Shown here in pieces: positions 9,651 through 22,009 of a stretch of 64,000 nt of DNA. The position numbers and the translations under genes were made by a program. Positions within the stretch are counted from its first letter, which is position 1; the number at the start of each line of letters is the position of its first letter. Origin of the DNA: Pseudofabraea citricarpa (lineage: Eukaryota; Ascomycota; Leotiomycetes; Helotiales; Dermateaceae). Where the stretch lies: positions 3,100,001 through 3,164,000 of the forward strand of contig JAPWGK010000002.1 in assembly GCA_029641185.1 (NCBI GenBank), written 5' to 3'. The notes below the pieces were generated by a model. The model ran no database searches. It saw only the letters and a list, made by a program, of their open reading frames with translations, and was not told the DNA's origin.

Positions 9651-11473
9651 ATGCGGTACCAAAACTGGGATGTTCTTGTCTTTCCGGACGACTCTAGAAT
9701 TCCTCAACAGGAGTTCAAGACAGGATGTCAAGTCATTCATGATCTAGGTAAACCATACCTCGATCCCTTGAATATCCGATGGAAATCTTGATTCAAACTA
9801 ACATATAATTCAAGAAGGTGTTAACTACGCGAATGCTCTACAACCTTTACATCCCATTGTCACCTCTTTCATTCCAGGTCTCCACGAAGGAAGTCCTTTT
9901 CGCATATCTATTCATTGCTGGAAAGATCCGGAGATAAGCAGACATATGCAGAACATCACCAAGAATACAAATCAGGTGGCATTCGAGGCGCGCCTTTTCC
10001 TCGATGGAAAATTGGCCGGGTATGGAATAACCAAGTCCTGTCTGTTCTACAAAACAACTACTTACTTTGTCATTCAAGGGTGCAATATTTCACTCAAACA
10101 GGGCCATGGCCATCTGTTATTGACACCACTCTCAGTACGTTTTTGTTCCATTTGGTTCCTACGGCGCTTTTCCTCACTGCAAAACCAAAGAGGCTGGCTG
10201 ACAAGGCTGTTTTAGCACACAATAAGAACGGCGAATTCGAAAAACTAAAGTTCCCTGCATTCCACCAAGAACTCCTCCTACAAAGCCACTGGAGTCCGGC
10301 AGATGATCTTGGTAGGATCAAGGTTATCATAGCGGAAGGTGTACACCGTAATACAATCGCTCCGCCATTTGAACGGATCAGAAATATTGTATCGTTCTCA
10401 TTCCAACATGCACCACTCGGTAAGTCTCAATAAACTCATCTTTCTTATCATCCTTGCCCATGCTAACCTTAACTTCTGTAGAAGTACTTGAAGCATCAGT
10501 AATCGCATGGCCTAATGCAGCTATGTGGCGCCAGATAGCATTCAACTCATCATATATTCAACCTAATCGCATGGGAAAGACAAGGGTGGAAATTGACAAT
10601 CGCAGCCATTCTCCACAACAAACAGTCGAAACTGCGCCTTTGATGGCAGGCCCATTCGCGGGTCCAATGGCCCCTCCAACCCTCAATGGATATCCTCGCC
10701 AGCCTTCCTATGATCCGTTCATAGAGCCCGCAAGAAGGATGTTCCTCGGACAACACCAAAGATCTACTACTGAAAGCACAATGGCCGAGACACCTTGCAC
10801 AAGTTCGAGCATCAGCAGCTCTCGTCAAGTGACAGATCCTTTAACTATGCCGGACAGATTATCAAATCAACATTTTGAGACGATGCAATGCGCAGGCGCA
10901 TTCGAGTCCGTATGTGCTGCTCTTATGCCTGATCTTCACAAGGAGCTGAACGAACCTGCTCAACCAGAGCCCCTCGCCGAGGTTCCAGTGCGTCGTGTCA
11001 GAACCAGGAAACCATCAACTAAGAGCAAGAAACCAACGGGGCTGGGCAATGCAGGTGAGATTCTCCCTTAATTTGGGGGCCAAATTATGTCTTGTATAGA
11101 TGCTTACCAGTAATCGCCCACAGCTAAGTTGGGGACTCTTCAATCAAATGCGAAAACCCCGGATCTTGCATCGTCTATCTTTTCCCCTGAGGTCAAGAGT
11201 AAAAAGGAGGCCGCTCAAGATACTCCTCAGGTCAACGAGAATGATCCTTCCAGTATGCCGCACGACACTCGGAAGTTTGCACAGCCGTTTACACGCACCA
11301 ACAGTTCTGGTACAAAGAGGCAAAGAAATGTTACTCCAACTGCGGACCAAATTCCAGACGACGAGGATATACTAAGGTCTTCGCCATCGGCAAGAAAGGT
11401 GTCCCGCGTTGCGGCAAAGTCCGGAGACAAAGACGCCAGTAGAAGAGTTCTAAGCGGTATCGACAATATCTGA
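9651..11473 (+). CDS. Conserved ascomycete protein of unknown function, 494 aa
   Basis: Six exons: 9651-9747, 9815-10019, 10079-10134, 10216-10419, 10482-11054 and 11124-11473. All join in frame. The N-terminal half (to about 190) is the conserved part. It begins MRYQNWDVLVFPDD, contains FEARLFLDGKLAG and ends FPAFHQELLLQSHW ... GRIKVVIAEG ... FERIRNIVSFSFQHAPL, then SVIAWPNAAMW. I recall similar sequences from many filamentous ascomycetes annotated only as hypothetical. The pattern of alternating short hydrophobic strands suggests a beta-sandwich, but that is inference. The rest is low-complexity, with basic patches such as RRVRTRKPSTKSKK that could serve nuclear entry. There is no signal peptide and no membrane segment. 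It is convergent with the SCOC-like gene. Confidence 0.8.
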
Positions 11474-11975
11474 CTACGGCTCGAGCCGGAGTCCTCGATG
11501 GTATGGTTATGAAATGTGGGGTACTATTGTCTTGATGCGTTAAGCATATTCTTATTGCGGTTTCTTGAGGTACATTGAGGGTTGAAGTATTCATTGCACA
11601 TCATGGTCACTCGCTGGTCTCACGAGATTCGGTATCATGAATCGCTATCATTAGGCAGCTATAATATACAATGTTAAACCCACGAACTTTTTTGGCAACT
11701 CGTGGTTGAAAGACACAAGCTCGTCTTGGAGTAATTTATTTTTTGTGAAAAGGCCTGGTCTACTTAACCAGGTTGAATCGTGAAGCATGTCGAAGGGGTA
11801 TGATTTCTGAATGTGAAGACGCCGACGCTGTATGCCCAAATTATGCCATGTCCACCATTCCTCGCCGAGAATGGGAAAAAGAAAAAGTTCACAAACAAAA
11901 ACGTTATTACGCCGTAGCCATGCCTTCTGGCCCACCCGCGCCTATGCATACAATTATCTGTGCTGTTGTCCTCGT
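11474..11975. other. Intergenic between convergent genes
   Basis: About 500 bp hold the 3' ends of the 494-aa gene and the SCOC-like gene. The sequence is A/T-rich with short reading frames lacking protein character. Nothing else is supported. Confidence 0.5.
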
Positions 11976-12552
11976 TTACTTCTTTCTGTTCCCAGCACCG
12001 GTGGCCGTAATCTTGGACGTCGACATCAAGTCGCCGATGTATTTTTGTAAAAACTTATTATGGTTGTCGAGTTTGTCGTGCTCTTCCTTCACGGCTTCGA
12101 TGCGGTTGAAGATCTCGAGCAATGATTCGTGAAGAACCTTTGCATGTCTGGAAAGGCCGTGGGTTAATAAACGGAGACTTGCAACTCTTTCGAGAGACTA
12201 GGGAGACTCACTGGTTTAAATCTGCTCGTGCGTCCTGGCTCATCTTCTCAATGTCCTCGCTATTCCTTCGAGGACTCATCGTGCGTGCATCGTCTTCGTC
12301 GAATACCTCGTCCCCTTCCTTAAGCTCCACGCGCGGGTGCTCTCGTGGTACAATTATGGTGCCGCTTGACTTTCGCGTGCCTAGTCGAGGTCGTTGCGGA
12401 GGCATGTTGGTTGATGGGATGGGGTTTGGAGCGCTGCCGTCCTCTTGCATTATAGACGAGGAAGAGGAGGAGGCCGACGTTGATGTGGCAGGAACAATGC
12501 TTTCAGGTGCTTCGGAGACGGCCCGCGAGCGTGATGGCGAGGCTGATGCCAT
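11976..12552 (-). CDS. Short coiled-coil protein (SCOC family)
   Basis: Exon 1 is 12212-12552 and exon 2 is 11976-12147; the intron is 12148-12211 (64 nt). The product has 170 residues. The N-terminal two thirds are disordered and rich in Ser and Pro. The C-terminal 60 residues form one predicted helix whose ending EEHDKLDNHNKFLQKYIGDL (followed by MSTS) lines up with the EENLKLKSENQVLGQYIENL (MSAS) helix of animal SCOC. SCOC proteins are small effectors of Arl1-type GTPases at the Golgi and influence autophagy. The acceptor was placed after CCAG, giving QHAKVLHESLLEIF; an AAAG acceptor nine bases later also keeps frame. An upstream in-frame ATG at 12720 exists, but the segment it adds looks like translated leader. 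A GGCT repeat lies just upstream of the chosen ATG. Confidence 0.8.
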
Positions 12553-12562
12553 GTTTCTGTGT

Positions 12563-12584
12563 GCTGGCTGGCTGGCTGGCTGGG
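12563..12584 (+). repeat. GGCT tetranucleotide microsatellite
   Basis: About five uninterrupted GGCT units lie directly upstream of the start codon of the SCOC-like gene, on the opposite strand. They probably fall in its 5' leader. Confidence 0.8.
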
Positions 12585-13639
12585 TACGGAAGTGGTGTGG
12601 TGGTGATGTGGGATGCTTCGCCTTCGGCTGCGCCAAGGTTGAAGGTGAGAGGTGAGAGGGTGCTTGCTTGCTTGCTCTGCCGTGCGTGATGTCGTCACAA
12701 ACGTCACAAAATCGTGGCAACGACGAAACCGGCTCGTGGTGGTGCAGAGGTCGACTCGACGGTGACGGGTGGTGAAGAGTAACGGAGGGCGGGACAACGA
12801 GAGGCTGGGAATTGAGTTTTGAGGCTCAGATGAGCTGCAGCGTTACTCGCATCGAAGGACGGGATATGATATGATATATCTAAGAGGCAGCGTGGGTTGA
12901 GGGAGGACGCGTTCAGATGGGAGTGGGATGTTTCCTAAATTATGTTCCTATGATCTGGTAGCGGAGTGAGTGGTGGTGGTTGTGGTGGAGGGCTGCGGGC
13001 GCTCCTGTGTGTGTAATATTTTTATTTTTTTCTCAGAGGGTTGGGGGGGAGGTTTCTTCTTGGGAAAACGACCGAAGCACGAACGAACAACGACGAACCT
13101 CTCACCTTAACTTGGGCTTGACGGAGCGTTTGATGTGGACCCTGATAACCTGACTACTTGGGATTGACGGTGCCACAAAGGTAAAAGTAGGGTCGCAGGG
13201 GGGGCTCTCGAGTCCTTGACCGTAACGCCGCCGATCTGTCAATGCTCCACTCGCGCAAAACTTACAAGGCCAAGTGTGTGTCTCTTAGGCTCTTACACCC
13301 TCTCACGCCTCTCTTGCCTTCCCACGCCTTCCGCCCCTGGTCGATAGCCGGCCTATGAACGAATCGTGGTGCGCCAATCGTGGGTCATGAATTATGGAGG
13401 AGGAGGATGAGGAGGAGACGACGACGACGGCGACGAGGGGGAGGGGAGGGGACCGACGATGCAAGCAAGCCGTGGGATAATTCGAGGAGAAACAAAGATG
13501 AGGCAAAGAAAGCTCTGCATTACACACTCCTTCCTTCACGCATCTTGTTCGGGGGATTTATGTACTGGGCCTGCGAACCTTAATGTCGGCTGAGGGATCT
13601 GGAGAATGCAAATGCAATGAATGGATGACAGTTCATACA

Positions 13640-13910
13640 TCGCAGGACAGGACGGTAGTACGAAGCACCTACAGTACCGGATACCGTACCAGCAAGCACA
13701 GAGTATGGTACTGTGCCTAGGTAAGTGTGCTGTGCTAAGTGCTAAGTGCTAACTTCTACAGTAAGTGCTATAAAGTCACAGCATCGCAGACAAAAGCTTC
13801 GGCGTCGAAATTACCTTAGTCTGCATGCTGCAGTGTACTGTAGTGTACTTACTGTACTGTATGTACTTATTTAGTACTTACTACAGTACAGTATGCAGGT
13901 AGGTTCGGTA
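13640..13910. repeat. Dense cluster of GTAC/ACAGTAC/AAGTGCTA motifs
   Basis: Short words such as GTACTGTA, TACAGTA, TAAGTGCTA and CTTACTGTA recur in both orientations over about 270 bp. The sequence can fold on itself in many ways. I see no unit conserved well enough to call a classical tandem repeat or a transposable element end. Confidence 0.55.
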
Positions 13911-14138
13911 TCCACTGCCACTACTACACTACCATCGTGACTGACTGACTGGCAGACTGACAGCTTGACTACCAGCGGCAACTCTTCCGAGCACCAGCTG
14001 TGCAGCCTGTCCGTGTCAAATTGGGACCGTCGTTGCCCCGACCTTCTCACCGACCAGACCAGTGACCACCTGAGTCTTGATAGTTGATACGCCCGGGGAA
14101 CGTTTTATTTTCTTCGCTCTGTTTCTTCTGGTCCTGCA

Positions 14139-14162
14139 GCTGCTGCAGCTGCTGCAGCAGGT
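14139..14162 (+). repeat. GCTGCA/CTGCAG short repeat
   Basis: Three to four imperfect CTGCTGCAG units form a self-complementary run. It appears to be simple sequence in intergenic DNA. Confidence 0.6.
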
Positions 14163-16492
14163 GCCAGCGCCAGGAGTAGAGTAGTACCCAAGACTCCCCT
14201 AGCACGCCTAGCAAGTCCCAAGTCTGCACAGGAATTTCGGAATCCGATCACTGGCGCGCGCAAAAGTGTGGGGAACGCTGGGAAGGCATGCTCAGTCTGC
14301 TCAATCAGCTCCATCCGCTCTGCCTTTCTCCCGGCTGCGTTGCCCTGATACGTGGAGACGGCAGTGTGACCGAGATTGTGACGTTATCTTGCATGGCCCG
14401 CCGAGAGTCATGGTTCAGGCATGGATCAGCTGCAAGCCAAGTGCAAGCCTTCCGTCTAGCTCCGCTCACCCAGTCGTCTTACTTCAAAGTAGGCAGTCCC
14501 TTAACGATCAGCACGAATCATTACAACGCGTACTGATGGCAAGATGAGGATGTGCGAGTTAAAACCAACACGGATCCCTCCTCTCCACCGTTTGGGAAGC
14601 AGCACCAGTCTCAAGTCCAGCGACGTTTACCCCTTCGAGCGCCGACGCCCAGCAGTCCACTATAATAAACACTCAGCACACCACTGTTGAGCCCGGCATA
14701 CGGTAGGGAAGGATACTTACTGTACAAGGACGAAGAGTTTGGTCGGTGTGCATGGGCAGGTTAGCAGGACATGGTGAAGCTTAACGGCTGCACTGTCCGG
14801 AGAGGCTCGTCGTGGTTATTGGCAGAGCTGACGCTGCCCAGTGTCCATCGCTCCGGGAAAGCAATCCATTCAACGCTGTCACTTCTGGCAGCTGACACTC
14901 GAGATTTCCTGTATGCCGCGTCTATCACCACTAAAGGTGACCATATCTGGCTGCTGCTATGCCTCTCTTCTTGCTACTCCTGCTACGCCTCAGTAATCGA
15001 AACAACCAGCGGTGTAGGGAGGGAGACAGAGAGACAGAGAGACAGATCTCAATCCCATCTTTGCCCCCCTACAACAAGTATCGGCGGGACTGATCCTGTA
15101 TGGTAGTATGAGACCTCTTGAGATAATCGTGATCTGAGCATTGCTACCCAACGTCATACTGAAGGATTATCACTTCCGCCCCTGGCAAATCAGATCAATG
15201 CTCAGCAGATGCGACCGGATCAGTCAAATCTGACGGACCAAAACGACTATGATCTTCATAATAACGTAGGGACTTGTCTCGGGCTGAAGTGTTTCAGATG
15301 ACTTGCACGCATCTCATCCGTCCCCCAGCTTTGAGCACTGAGCCCATGATGAAATACTGATCTCTTGGGTTATCGTCATCCCGTGCCGGTTTACACTTTC
15401 TGAAAAGATAAAAATCCAACAGACAGTAAAAGAAGCTTCACGATATGCCTTGATTCAACTTACCCCGCCATCACTCAGGCTAAGGTGCTGTACGGTACGA
15501 GTGAGCTCAGCTTTGGAGGGTTGTGTGCTTGTCCGGAACTGGTACCTACAGTAGCAGATGCTTGAGCTGGGTGCTGACCTCCACTCTTAGAGCTGTCGTA
15601 CTGTAGTCTGTCGTCCCTTACCCGGTTCATTTCTTCTTCATGCTCTCGAGTCGTTGACTTTCGTCAATTATCAGCCCATAAATGAGAATTGCATTGGCGC
15701 AACCTCGGTCGGAATCTTAGCCACGCCACACCACTCTGTCGGCCAGCCACCCTGGAGAGGGGAGTACCGCAGACTGCCATCCCTTGGATGCCGTTGCAAA
15801 TGAGGAGCTGCAAACAATTTCGCAAGAAAACAAAACACCTCAAAACCTGCGTCGTAGGTGCAGAGTTCTCAGCGAATACTTGAGAGTACGTAAGTACCTG
15901 TGTAGGTAAGGAAATTGGAACCTTAGGTTGGAATCTTGGAACCCTCAGGAATCTTTGCCTGAGGCTTCCATGTTGTTTAGAGAGACAAAGAAGTACAGCA
16001 GAGCAGGTGACATGACGCGTGACATGTAGGTGGTGAGGAACCCTCAACCTTTGTGGGTGGTATCAGTACAATGATGGAATCCACCCCCCCCTCGATAGAA
16101 ACAATCCCACAAACAAATCCAACTCGCACGCTTCGCTCTCTACCTCTGTCTGCTCTTCGCTTAGTCGTAAGGTAGACTCACCCCTGCTTCGTTTTTCGGT
16201 AGTGTTGCGGTTTCCTTGCTTGGGCCTGGACGCGCTGGCCTTGCCGTTCGTGGCGTGGGGCTCTAACGTCAGGAGTGAGGAACATGAAAATAATATACTC
16301 TACCTGTGACGACTGTACAAACATCCCTTTCCCAACAGAGGTTGACGCTGGTTGTGTGGATGCTCAGCATCTTCGGCGCACAATCTGCACACCTTGAACA
16401 GTTGTCCCTTCTCTTCTGACAACTCCTGCCCTCGGGAGCCCGCCCTTTGTTTCCTGCCAGCAAGCAGCGCTCAGATAAGAGCAGACGACAAC

Positions 16493-19400
16493 ATGTCCTC
16501 AGCCTCCCATACTCGCCCCAACAGGCGCATCAACAGCCTGCAGAATAGCGACCGGCTTTCCAGGAATACCTCCCGAGTGCGTCCAAAGGTAGTCAGCTAC
16601 AATGACGCCTATACGTTTGCCCTGCGAGTGGCCTACCTCAATCATCTCCTGCAGCCCCGATCTAAGAGAAAGCATTATGTTCCCGCTCCGAAGCCAGTTG
16701 TCCGAAAATCTACAGCTGCCTCGATCGGGGAGCTCGTGCAGGACTTTTCACTTATGAAGGATACGAAGAGTGCAAAGTTCCCCCACGGCTTTATGTCCCC
16801 CTTGGAAAAGCGAATACAGGGAGTTCTGATTGGGAAGGAGAAGTTACCGGGCTACAACGATGCCGCTGTCAAGAGGACCTTTGCCGAAGCATACACAGCT
16901 TTCACCGAGCAGGGTTTCCGGAGGAGAATGGACAAGGAGCGCCGGGTGGAGGACTTAGTACTGATATTTTACTCAAACGCCACGAAAGCATTGCAAAAGG
17001 GCAGGGCTGGAGATGATATGACATGGAAAAGTCTGGTGGATCGGCACGTTGCTCTTTTTGTCCGGCTTATCAGCAACACCTTGAAAGACCATGGTAACGA
17101 TAAGGATAGGCCCGAGTTAATGAGCCGTTTGGCAACTTTGGAGAAGAAACTTCTGACCAATGACGAAGATCTGTTTATTGAAAAGGGAGATAGTGCTGGT
17201 CCGTCAACTATCGAGGTAGTAACACCATTGAGTCAGGATGTTAAAGATATGCCGTTGGTATTGGCTGTTGCAAAGATATTCGGTCTCAGAAATTCGCAGA
17301 TTCAATCGGACATTGATGCAAACAAGAGTGTGTGGACCGAAGAGGCAGCAATGTCAGATCTCAAATCGTATCAACATTGCTTGACCGCTAATACGAAACG
17401 AACTCTACGAAGCGACGACTTTGATGTTGAAGAAGGCTATCAAACATGGCTGAAAGCAGAGACTCCTGAGTTATCTCGTATGATGATGGAGATCATACAG
17501 GCGAGACCTGACTTAGCAAAGTCATCATCTTCAGGGTCGAACAAGCCATTACCTCCAATCAGCCCAACTTCTAGTCATGCGGGCGATCAAGCCTTCGCAG
17601 ATTTATCGAAGATGGTTCTTACAAGTCCCATCGAGCAAAGCCCATCCTATGGCTTTGACCTCCCAGTGGATATGAGCACCATTTCTTTGGTCGATGAATC
17701 TCCACGTTTGCACCTAGAGCAATCTACGTTCACTTTCATTCCTTCAGACCCTCGTGCCCATTACAGAGCGATCCTTCAACATGCGATGACCTTTGATCAA
17801 CTCCATGCTCCTGAAGGTGTTGTTCCTGCTCCTCTTCTTTCCAAGTCATCTTCGGATCTTTTGACTGAGTTGTGTGTCCGTTGGCGTATTCCTCAATTTT
17901 CACGCCATGTGCTTTTACTAGATGTAGCCTCTCAGAAGTTTTTGGATCAGGAAATCGGGTTGGATGAGCTTGATTCTGCGTTCGATCTTATCAAGAATCC
18001 ACCCGTGGAGAATAAACGAGCAAGTCTTTTCATATCAACGACAAGTTTATCATCCATCGATACAAGCCTGTGGACTCTTCATGATTTTGCACTCTACCGA
18101 CAAACCTTGTCTAATCTACACGACGGACTTCTCCGCGACCTATACGATCTACTCCAGCACTGCTACGAGTCCAAACCACCCTCTCCGGGCCCTACTATGC
18201 ATGTGTTGGAGAACCATGTTTATAACGATCCAGCATTTTCGCAAAGCCCGACGGAATACGAGGCTTATGTTGAACAACTTGCTGAAGGGCTTCGTCAAAA
18301 GGCTGCCTCTGTATATAGGGGTTATCTCGAGGCTGAGGTTCCCCAAAACCAAGAGGAATGGCAGTTCTATCACGTTGTTCAGCTGGGGAAGTCGGTTGTG
18401 AAACTATGTGATCGCATTAGAAAGCGTTACCGAAAGAACCCAGAAATCATGGGCGTGAATCCTTTAACGATCCTCGTTGAGACCATGTTTCCGAGTTTCG
18501 AAAATGACGCAGGTGATTTGATTCAGCGAATTCTTCATGTTGCTCATTCCAAAAATTCCGAGGTTGACCTCCAGGACGGATTCGATCTTTATAGGGAGCT
18601 CGTCGAGATTCGTCAAATTCATCGGGACGCACTACCAGAAAGAGAATTTGCGTTTCATATCGAAGGCTTGCTGGCTGACTTCGTCTGGAGATGGATTCGT
18701 GTAGCTGACGGAAAGATGGTCGGGCTCGTTGATGAGGCAATCAAGCAGGACCAATTTCAAGTCCGCAATGATCATCCTCAACGGCCAGCCACCGACGATG
18801 AACGCCATAGTGTTTCTATCATCGATATCTTCCGTCTTTTCAGCCAGACCACAGACCAGATTTTCCAACTCAATTGGGATGATGATGTCCAGTATGCTAA
18901 GTTTATGACTGCTTTATCCAAGTCTTTTGGCATTGGTCTCGCAAGATATTGTGAAGTCATTGAACAGAGATTTAGTAAAGAGATGGACAGACTCTCTCCA
19001 GCTCAAGAAGCTGCCGCAACTCAATCTAAGCAAGAAAAGTGGATGCAGATTGCAAAGGATGCCTGGAACAACAAGGAGAAGATCGAACCATTCCAGTTCT
19101 ATCCTGAGGTGAGTATCATTTGTATAGTATTGTAACCACAGATACTAATTGATTCCAGTCTTTTGTCAAATTGAACAATATCGAATATGCTGTCCAGCAG
19201 TTGGATAATTTGGAAAGAACCATGAATGTTGATGCATGCGCAGAAGTCTTGAAAAGAAATGCACCCCCAGCTGAGAAGACACGCCGACCTAAGAAATATG
19301 TCTTTACCATCAAGATAGTCGAAGGAGAAGAGCTTAAGGCTTGTGACACGAATGGATTAAGCGATCCTTATGTAGTTCTTGGCGATGAGTATCAAAAACG

Positions 19401-20683
19401 TCTAGCTAAGACTAGGGTGGTAATGAGGAACTTGAATCCCCGCTGGGATGAGTCTGTTGATATTACTGTCCAAGGTGCACTCAACATCATTGCAACTATC
19501 TGGGATTGGGACACCTTTGGCGATCATGATTATGTTGGAAGAACTTCACTCAAGCTAGATCCAGCTCATTTCAGCGATTACCTTCCTCGCGAATACTGGC
19601 TAAATCTCGATACTCAAGGAAGGTTATTGCTCCGAGTCAGCATGGAAGGAGAACGAGATGATATACAGTTCTACTTTGGTAAAGCGTTCAGGCTGCTGAA
19701 GCGCACTGAGCGAGACATGACCCGCAAAATTACAGACAAGGTATGTATTTCCTTTTCTCGAAAGCCGTGTCTGCGAGTTTAGTACTAATACTTACTAGTT
19801 GTCACAATATATTAATATGTCTCTTTCTTATGAAGCATTACGAGGTCTCTTGTCAAAAGGCATCTCCGTGGCTTCAGTGACAAGTCTTTGGAAGAATCGC
19901 CAGTCCGTTGTTCCTTCGATGACGCCTATAGACCCAGAGAGTGCTCTCAAGCCGCTCTTCACTTACTTCGACGAGAATTTTGCAATTATGAAGCAGACGC
20001 TCACAGATGCCTCGATGGTCATGGTGATGACCAGATTATGGAAAGAGGTATTGTTAGCTATTGAAGGACTTTTAGTGCCACCTCTCTCAGATAAACCTTC
20101 CAGTCAGAGGCCACTCACCCAGCAAGAATTAGACATTGTCTTCAAATGGCTCGAGCTTTTGTTCGACTTCTTCAATGCCCGAGATGACGAGACTGGAGAG
20201 GCCATGGGAGTCCCGGCGGATGTGTTGAAATCACCAAAGTATCATGAACTGGCTTCACTCAATTTCTTCTACTTCGACACGACTGATAACCTCATCCGCA
20301 CCTCCGAACGTATGGCAACCACATCAGCTCAGCGTGCACAAGCACAGCGCAACCGCCTCTCTGCGCCTGCAAGCATTGGGGCCTCGTTTGGTGGCCTTAT
20401 GGGCACAGCCTCTACCAGGAGAACGAAGAGTATTATGCTCAGTCGAAACCTGGGTACGATGAAGAAGGCGAAGGAGGAAAAGAGAAAGGAGGCCCAAGCT
20501 GACCCAAGCGACGACATGATACTCAGAATCCTACGGATGAGGCCCGAGGCAACATCTTACCTCAGAGACCGGAGTAGGCAAAAGGAACGACTCGCGGCCG
20601 CTGCAGCCGCAGAAATGATTGTCAGGCAGAGTCTTGCTGCTGGTGGGGGAAGGTTTGGAGCCAATAATTTACCAAGAAGGTGA
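16493..20683 (+). CDS. Munc13/Git1-like protein with MUN and C2 domains
   Basis: Three exons, 16493-19108, 19159-19740 and 19799-20683, give 1,360 residues with introns of 50 and 58 nt. A helical MUN-type region (about 150-870) is followed by a C2 domain at about 919-1,020. Its loops CDTNGLSDPY and WDWDTFGDHD keep acidic residues of the type that bind calcium. After it lies a second helical block (ALKPLFTYFDENF...) resembling Munc13-homology region 2. Animal Munc13 proteins prime vesicles by opening syntaxin. In fission yeast the relative Git1 acts in glucose/cAMP signalling. A role in polarised exocytosis or glucose sensing is therefore likely but not shown here. The start is the ATG at 16493, followed by a basic Arg/Asn-rich segment; the in-frame ATG at 16352 adds a Cys-rich segment that looks like leader. 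The C-terminus is basic. Confidence 0.9.
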
Positions 20684-21530
20684 GGTGAGCACCCTTTTTG
20701 TCATGGTGATTTAGTGAGGCTGGCAATGCATCGATGGCACATGAGTGGTTATGGGCATGGGAATAGAGGTGGGCGCTCGGGTAGCGCGTATAATGAATGA
20801 TTGATAATGCTGGGTGGTTGGGCAAGGCGTTAGCTGGCATGATACCACATTGTTTACTGGCTGTATGTATATCTTCAGGGCTGAGCAATCAAGAGCGTTT
20901 CCATTACCAACCTATCTACCTCTCATGTGATGGAGATTCGGACTTCAAGACTCGACCCGACAATAGAAACATTGCTGATCCAACGGTCGACTTACCTGAC
21001 TCGAGAGATGTGCAATAAGGGAAAGGATAAGCCTAGTTTCCACCAGTGACCAAGTGACACGTAGGAATCTCCCAGGACGAAGGTGCAAGGATTTCTCAGC
21101 ATTAAAAGAAACAACTATAGGTGTATCCGCTGATCGCCCAAGACTACGGCTACTGAGTAAAGTGAGTCGCCTATTCTATCATTCGTCTGGCATGAGGTCT
21201 TTGAAAGGGAAATGCTCTGCCCTCTCCTCTCCGCTGGAAAGTGAAACTATAGCGAAAGGAAAGGGAGGAAAGGGAGATCGGTAACTAATTCAATGGGGGG
21301 TGTATTGACTCGCAAGACACGACTGAGGGGTTCTGAGTACCTACCAAAATCTCAGTGGTCTCTCACAAGTCACTCACTACTCGCGAATCTCTTTGGACTT
21401 GACAAATCTCCCCGGCAGGGGGTCTTGTTCTCAAAGAGGCACTTGACGTGCTTCCTCGACAGAGTGGTAGGCGTCAAGTCCCTTGTACCTTCTTGACTTG
21501 TTTCGACTTCTTCGCTGGGACTCGGGGCCT

Positions 21531-21568
21531 GGGGAGGGGAGGGGAGGGGAGGGGAGGGGAGGGGAGGT
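21531..21568 (+). repeat. GGGGA repeat, G-quadruplex-forming
   Basis: About eight tracts of four G residues are separated by single A residues. This exceeds the four G-tracts needed for an intramolecular quadruplex. It sits about 0.85 kb beyond the stop of the MUN-C2 gene and 3.6 kb upstream of the kinase ATG. Confidence 0.85.
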
Positions 21569-21990
21569 TTCATGCTCTGGAGTGGTTATTTGGCTTGTGG
21601 ACTATCGCAATCACCAGGCGTGGCACAGGTAGCAGAGCGGTGCGGTACCGTAGAGGAGAGGGTCGGCAACCCTAGCGCTACGCGGTACACAGGGGCATGT
21701 TCGGCGCAGCTGGCTCTCTCTGCCACTCTCTGCCACTCTGGTGGTGAAGCGACGGACGACGGGCCGTCATGACACTGACGATGAGCCACGCGACGACTTG
21801 CCCGTGGTGCAGCGCTGGCAGCTGCTCAATGCATCCTCCCTAGCAACTTACAGTACAGTACTGTAGCAAGGCGAGTTACTCAGGTGCAAGTGCAAGGTAG
21901 CAAAGAGACTTTGTGGAGAAGGGGACCCGCTGTTCAGAGTTTGGAGTCACCGCTAATGCTCAGCGGCGACCCATCATCTGGCATCCGGTG

Positions 21991-22009
21991 CTGCTGCTGC
22001 TGCTGCTGG
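21991..22009 (+). repeat. CTG trinucleotide microsatellite
   Basis: About six CTG units in intergenic DNA, outside any supported gene. Confidence 0.8.

Larger units (their letters stand above)
12553..16492. other. Long intergenic region upstream of the MUN-C2 gene
   Basis: Nearly 4 kb without a supportable gene. It contains a GGCT run, a purine-rich GAG/GAC stretch near 13,395-13,450, a cluster of GTAC/CAGTA motifs near 13,640-13,910, a GCTGCA run near 14,139-14,162, and pyrimidine-rich leader-like sequence before 16,493. I examined all frames for spliced exons and saw no recognisable protein. Confidence 0.5.

Noticed and set aside
15131..15220. Inverted repeat CTGAGCATTG ... CAATGCTCAG
   Set aside because: A 10-bp stem with a loop of roughly 60 nt is within chance expectation for a 64-kb window, and nothing else marks it.
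15340..15415. ATGATGA ... CTGA boxes resembling a C/D snoRNA
   Set aside because: C and D box words are present but there is no terminal stem, no clear guide match I can name and no host-gene context; such words occur by chance in this A/T-balanced DNA.
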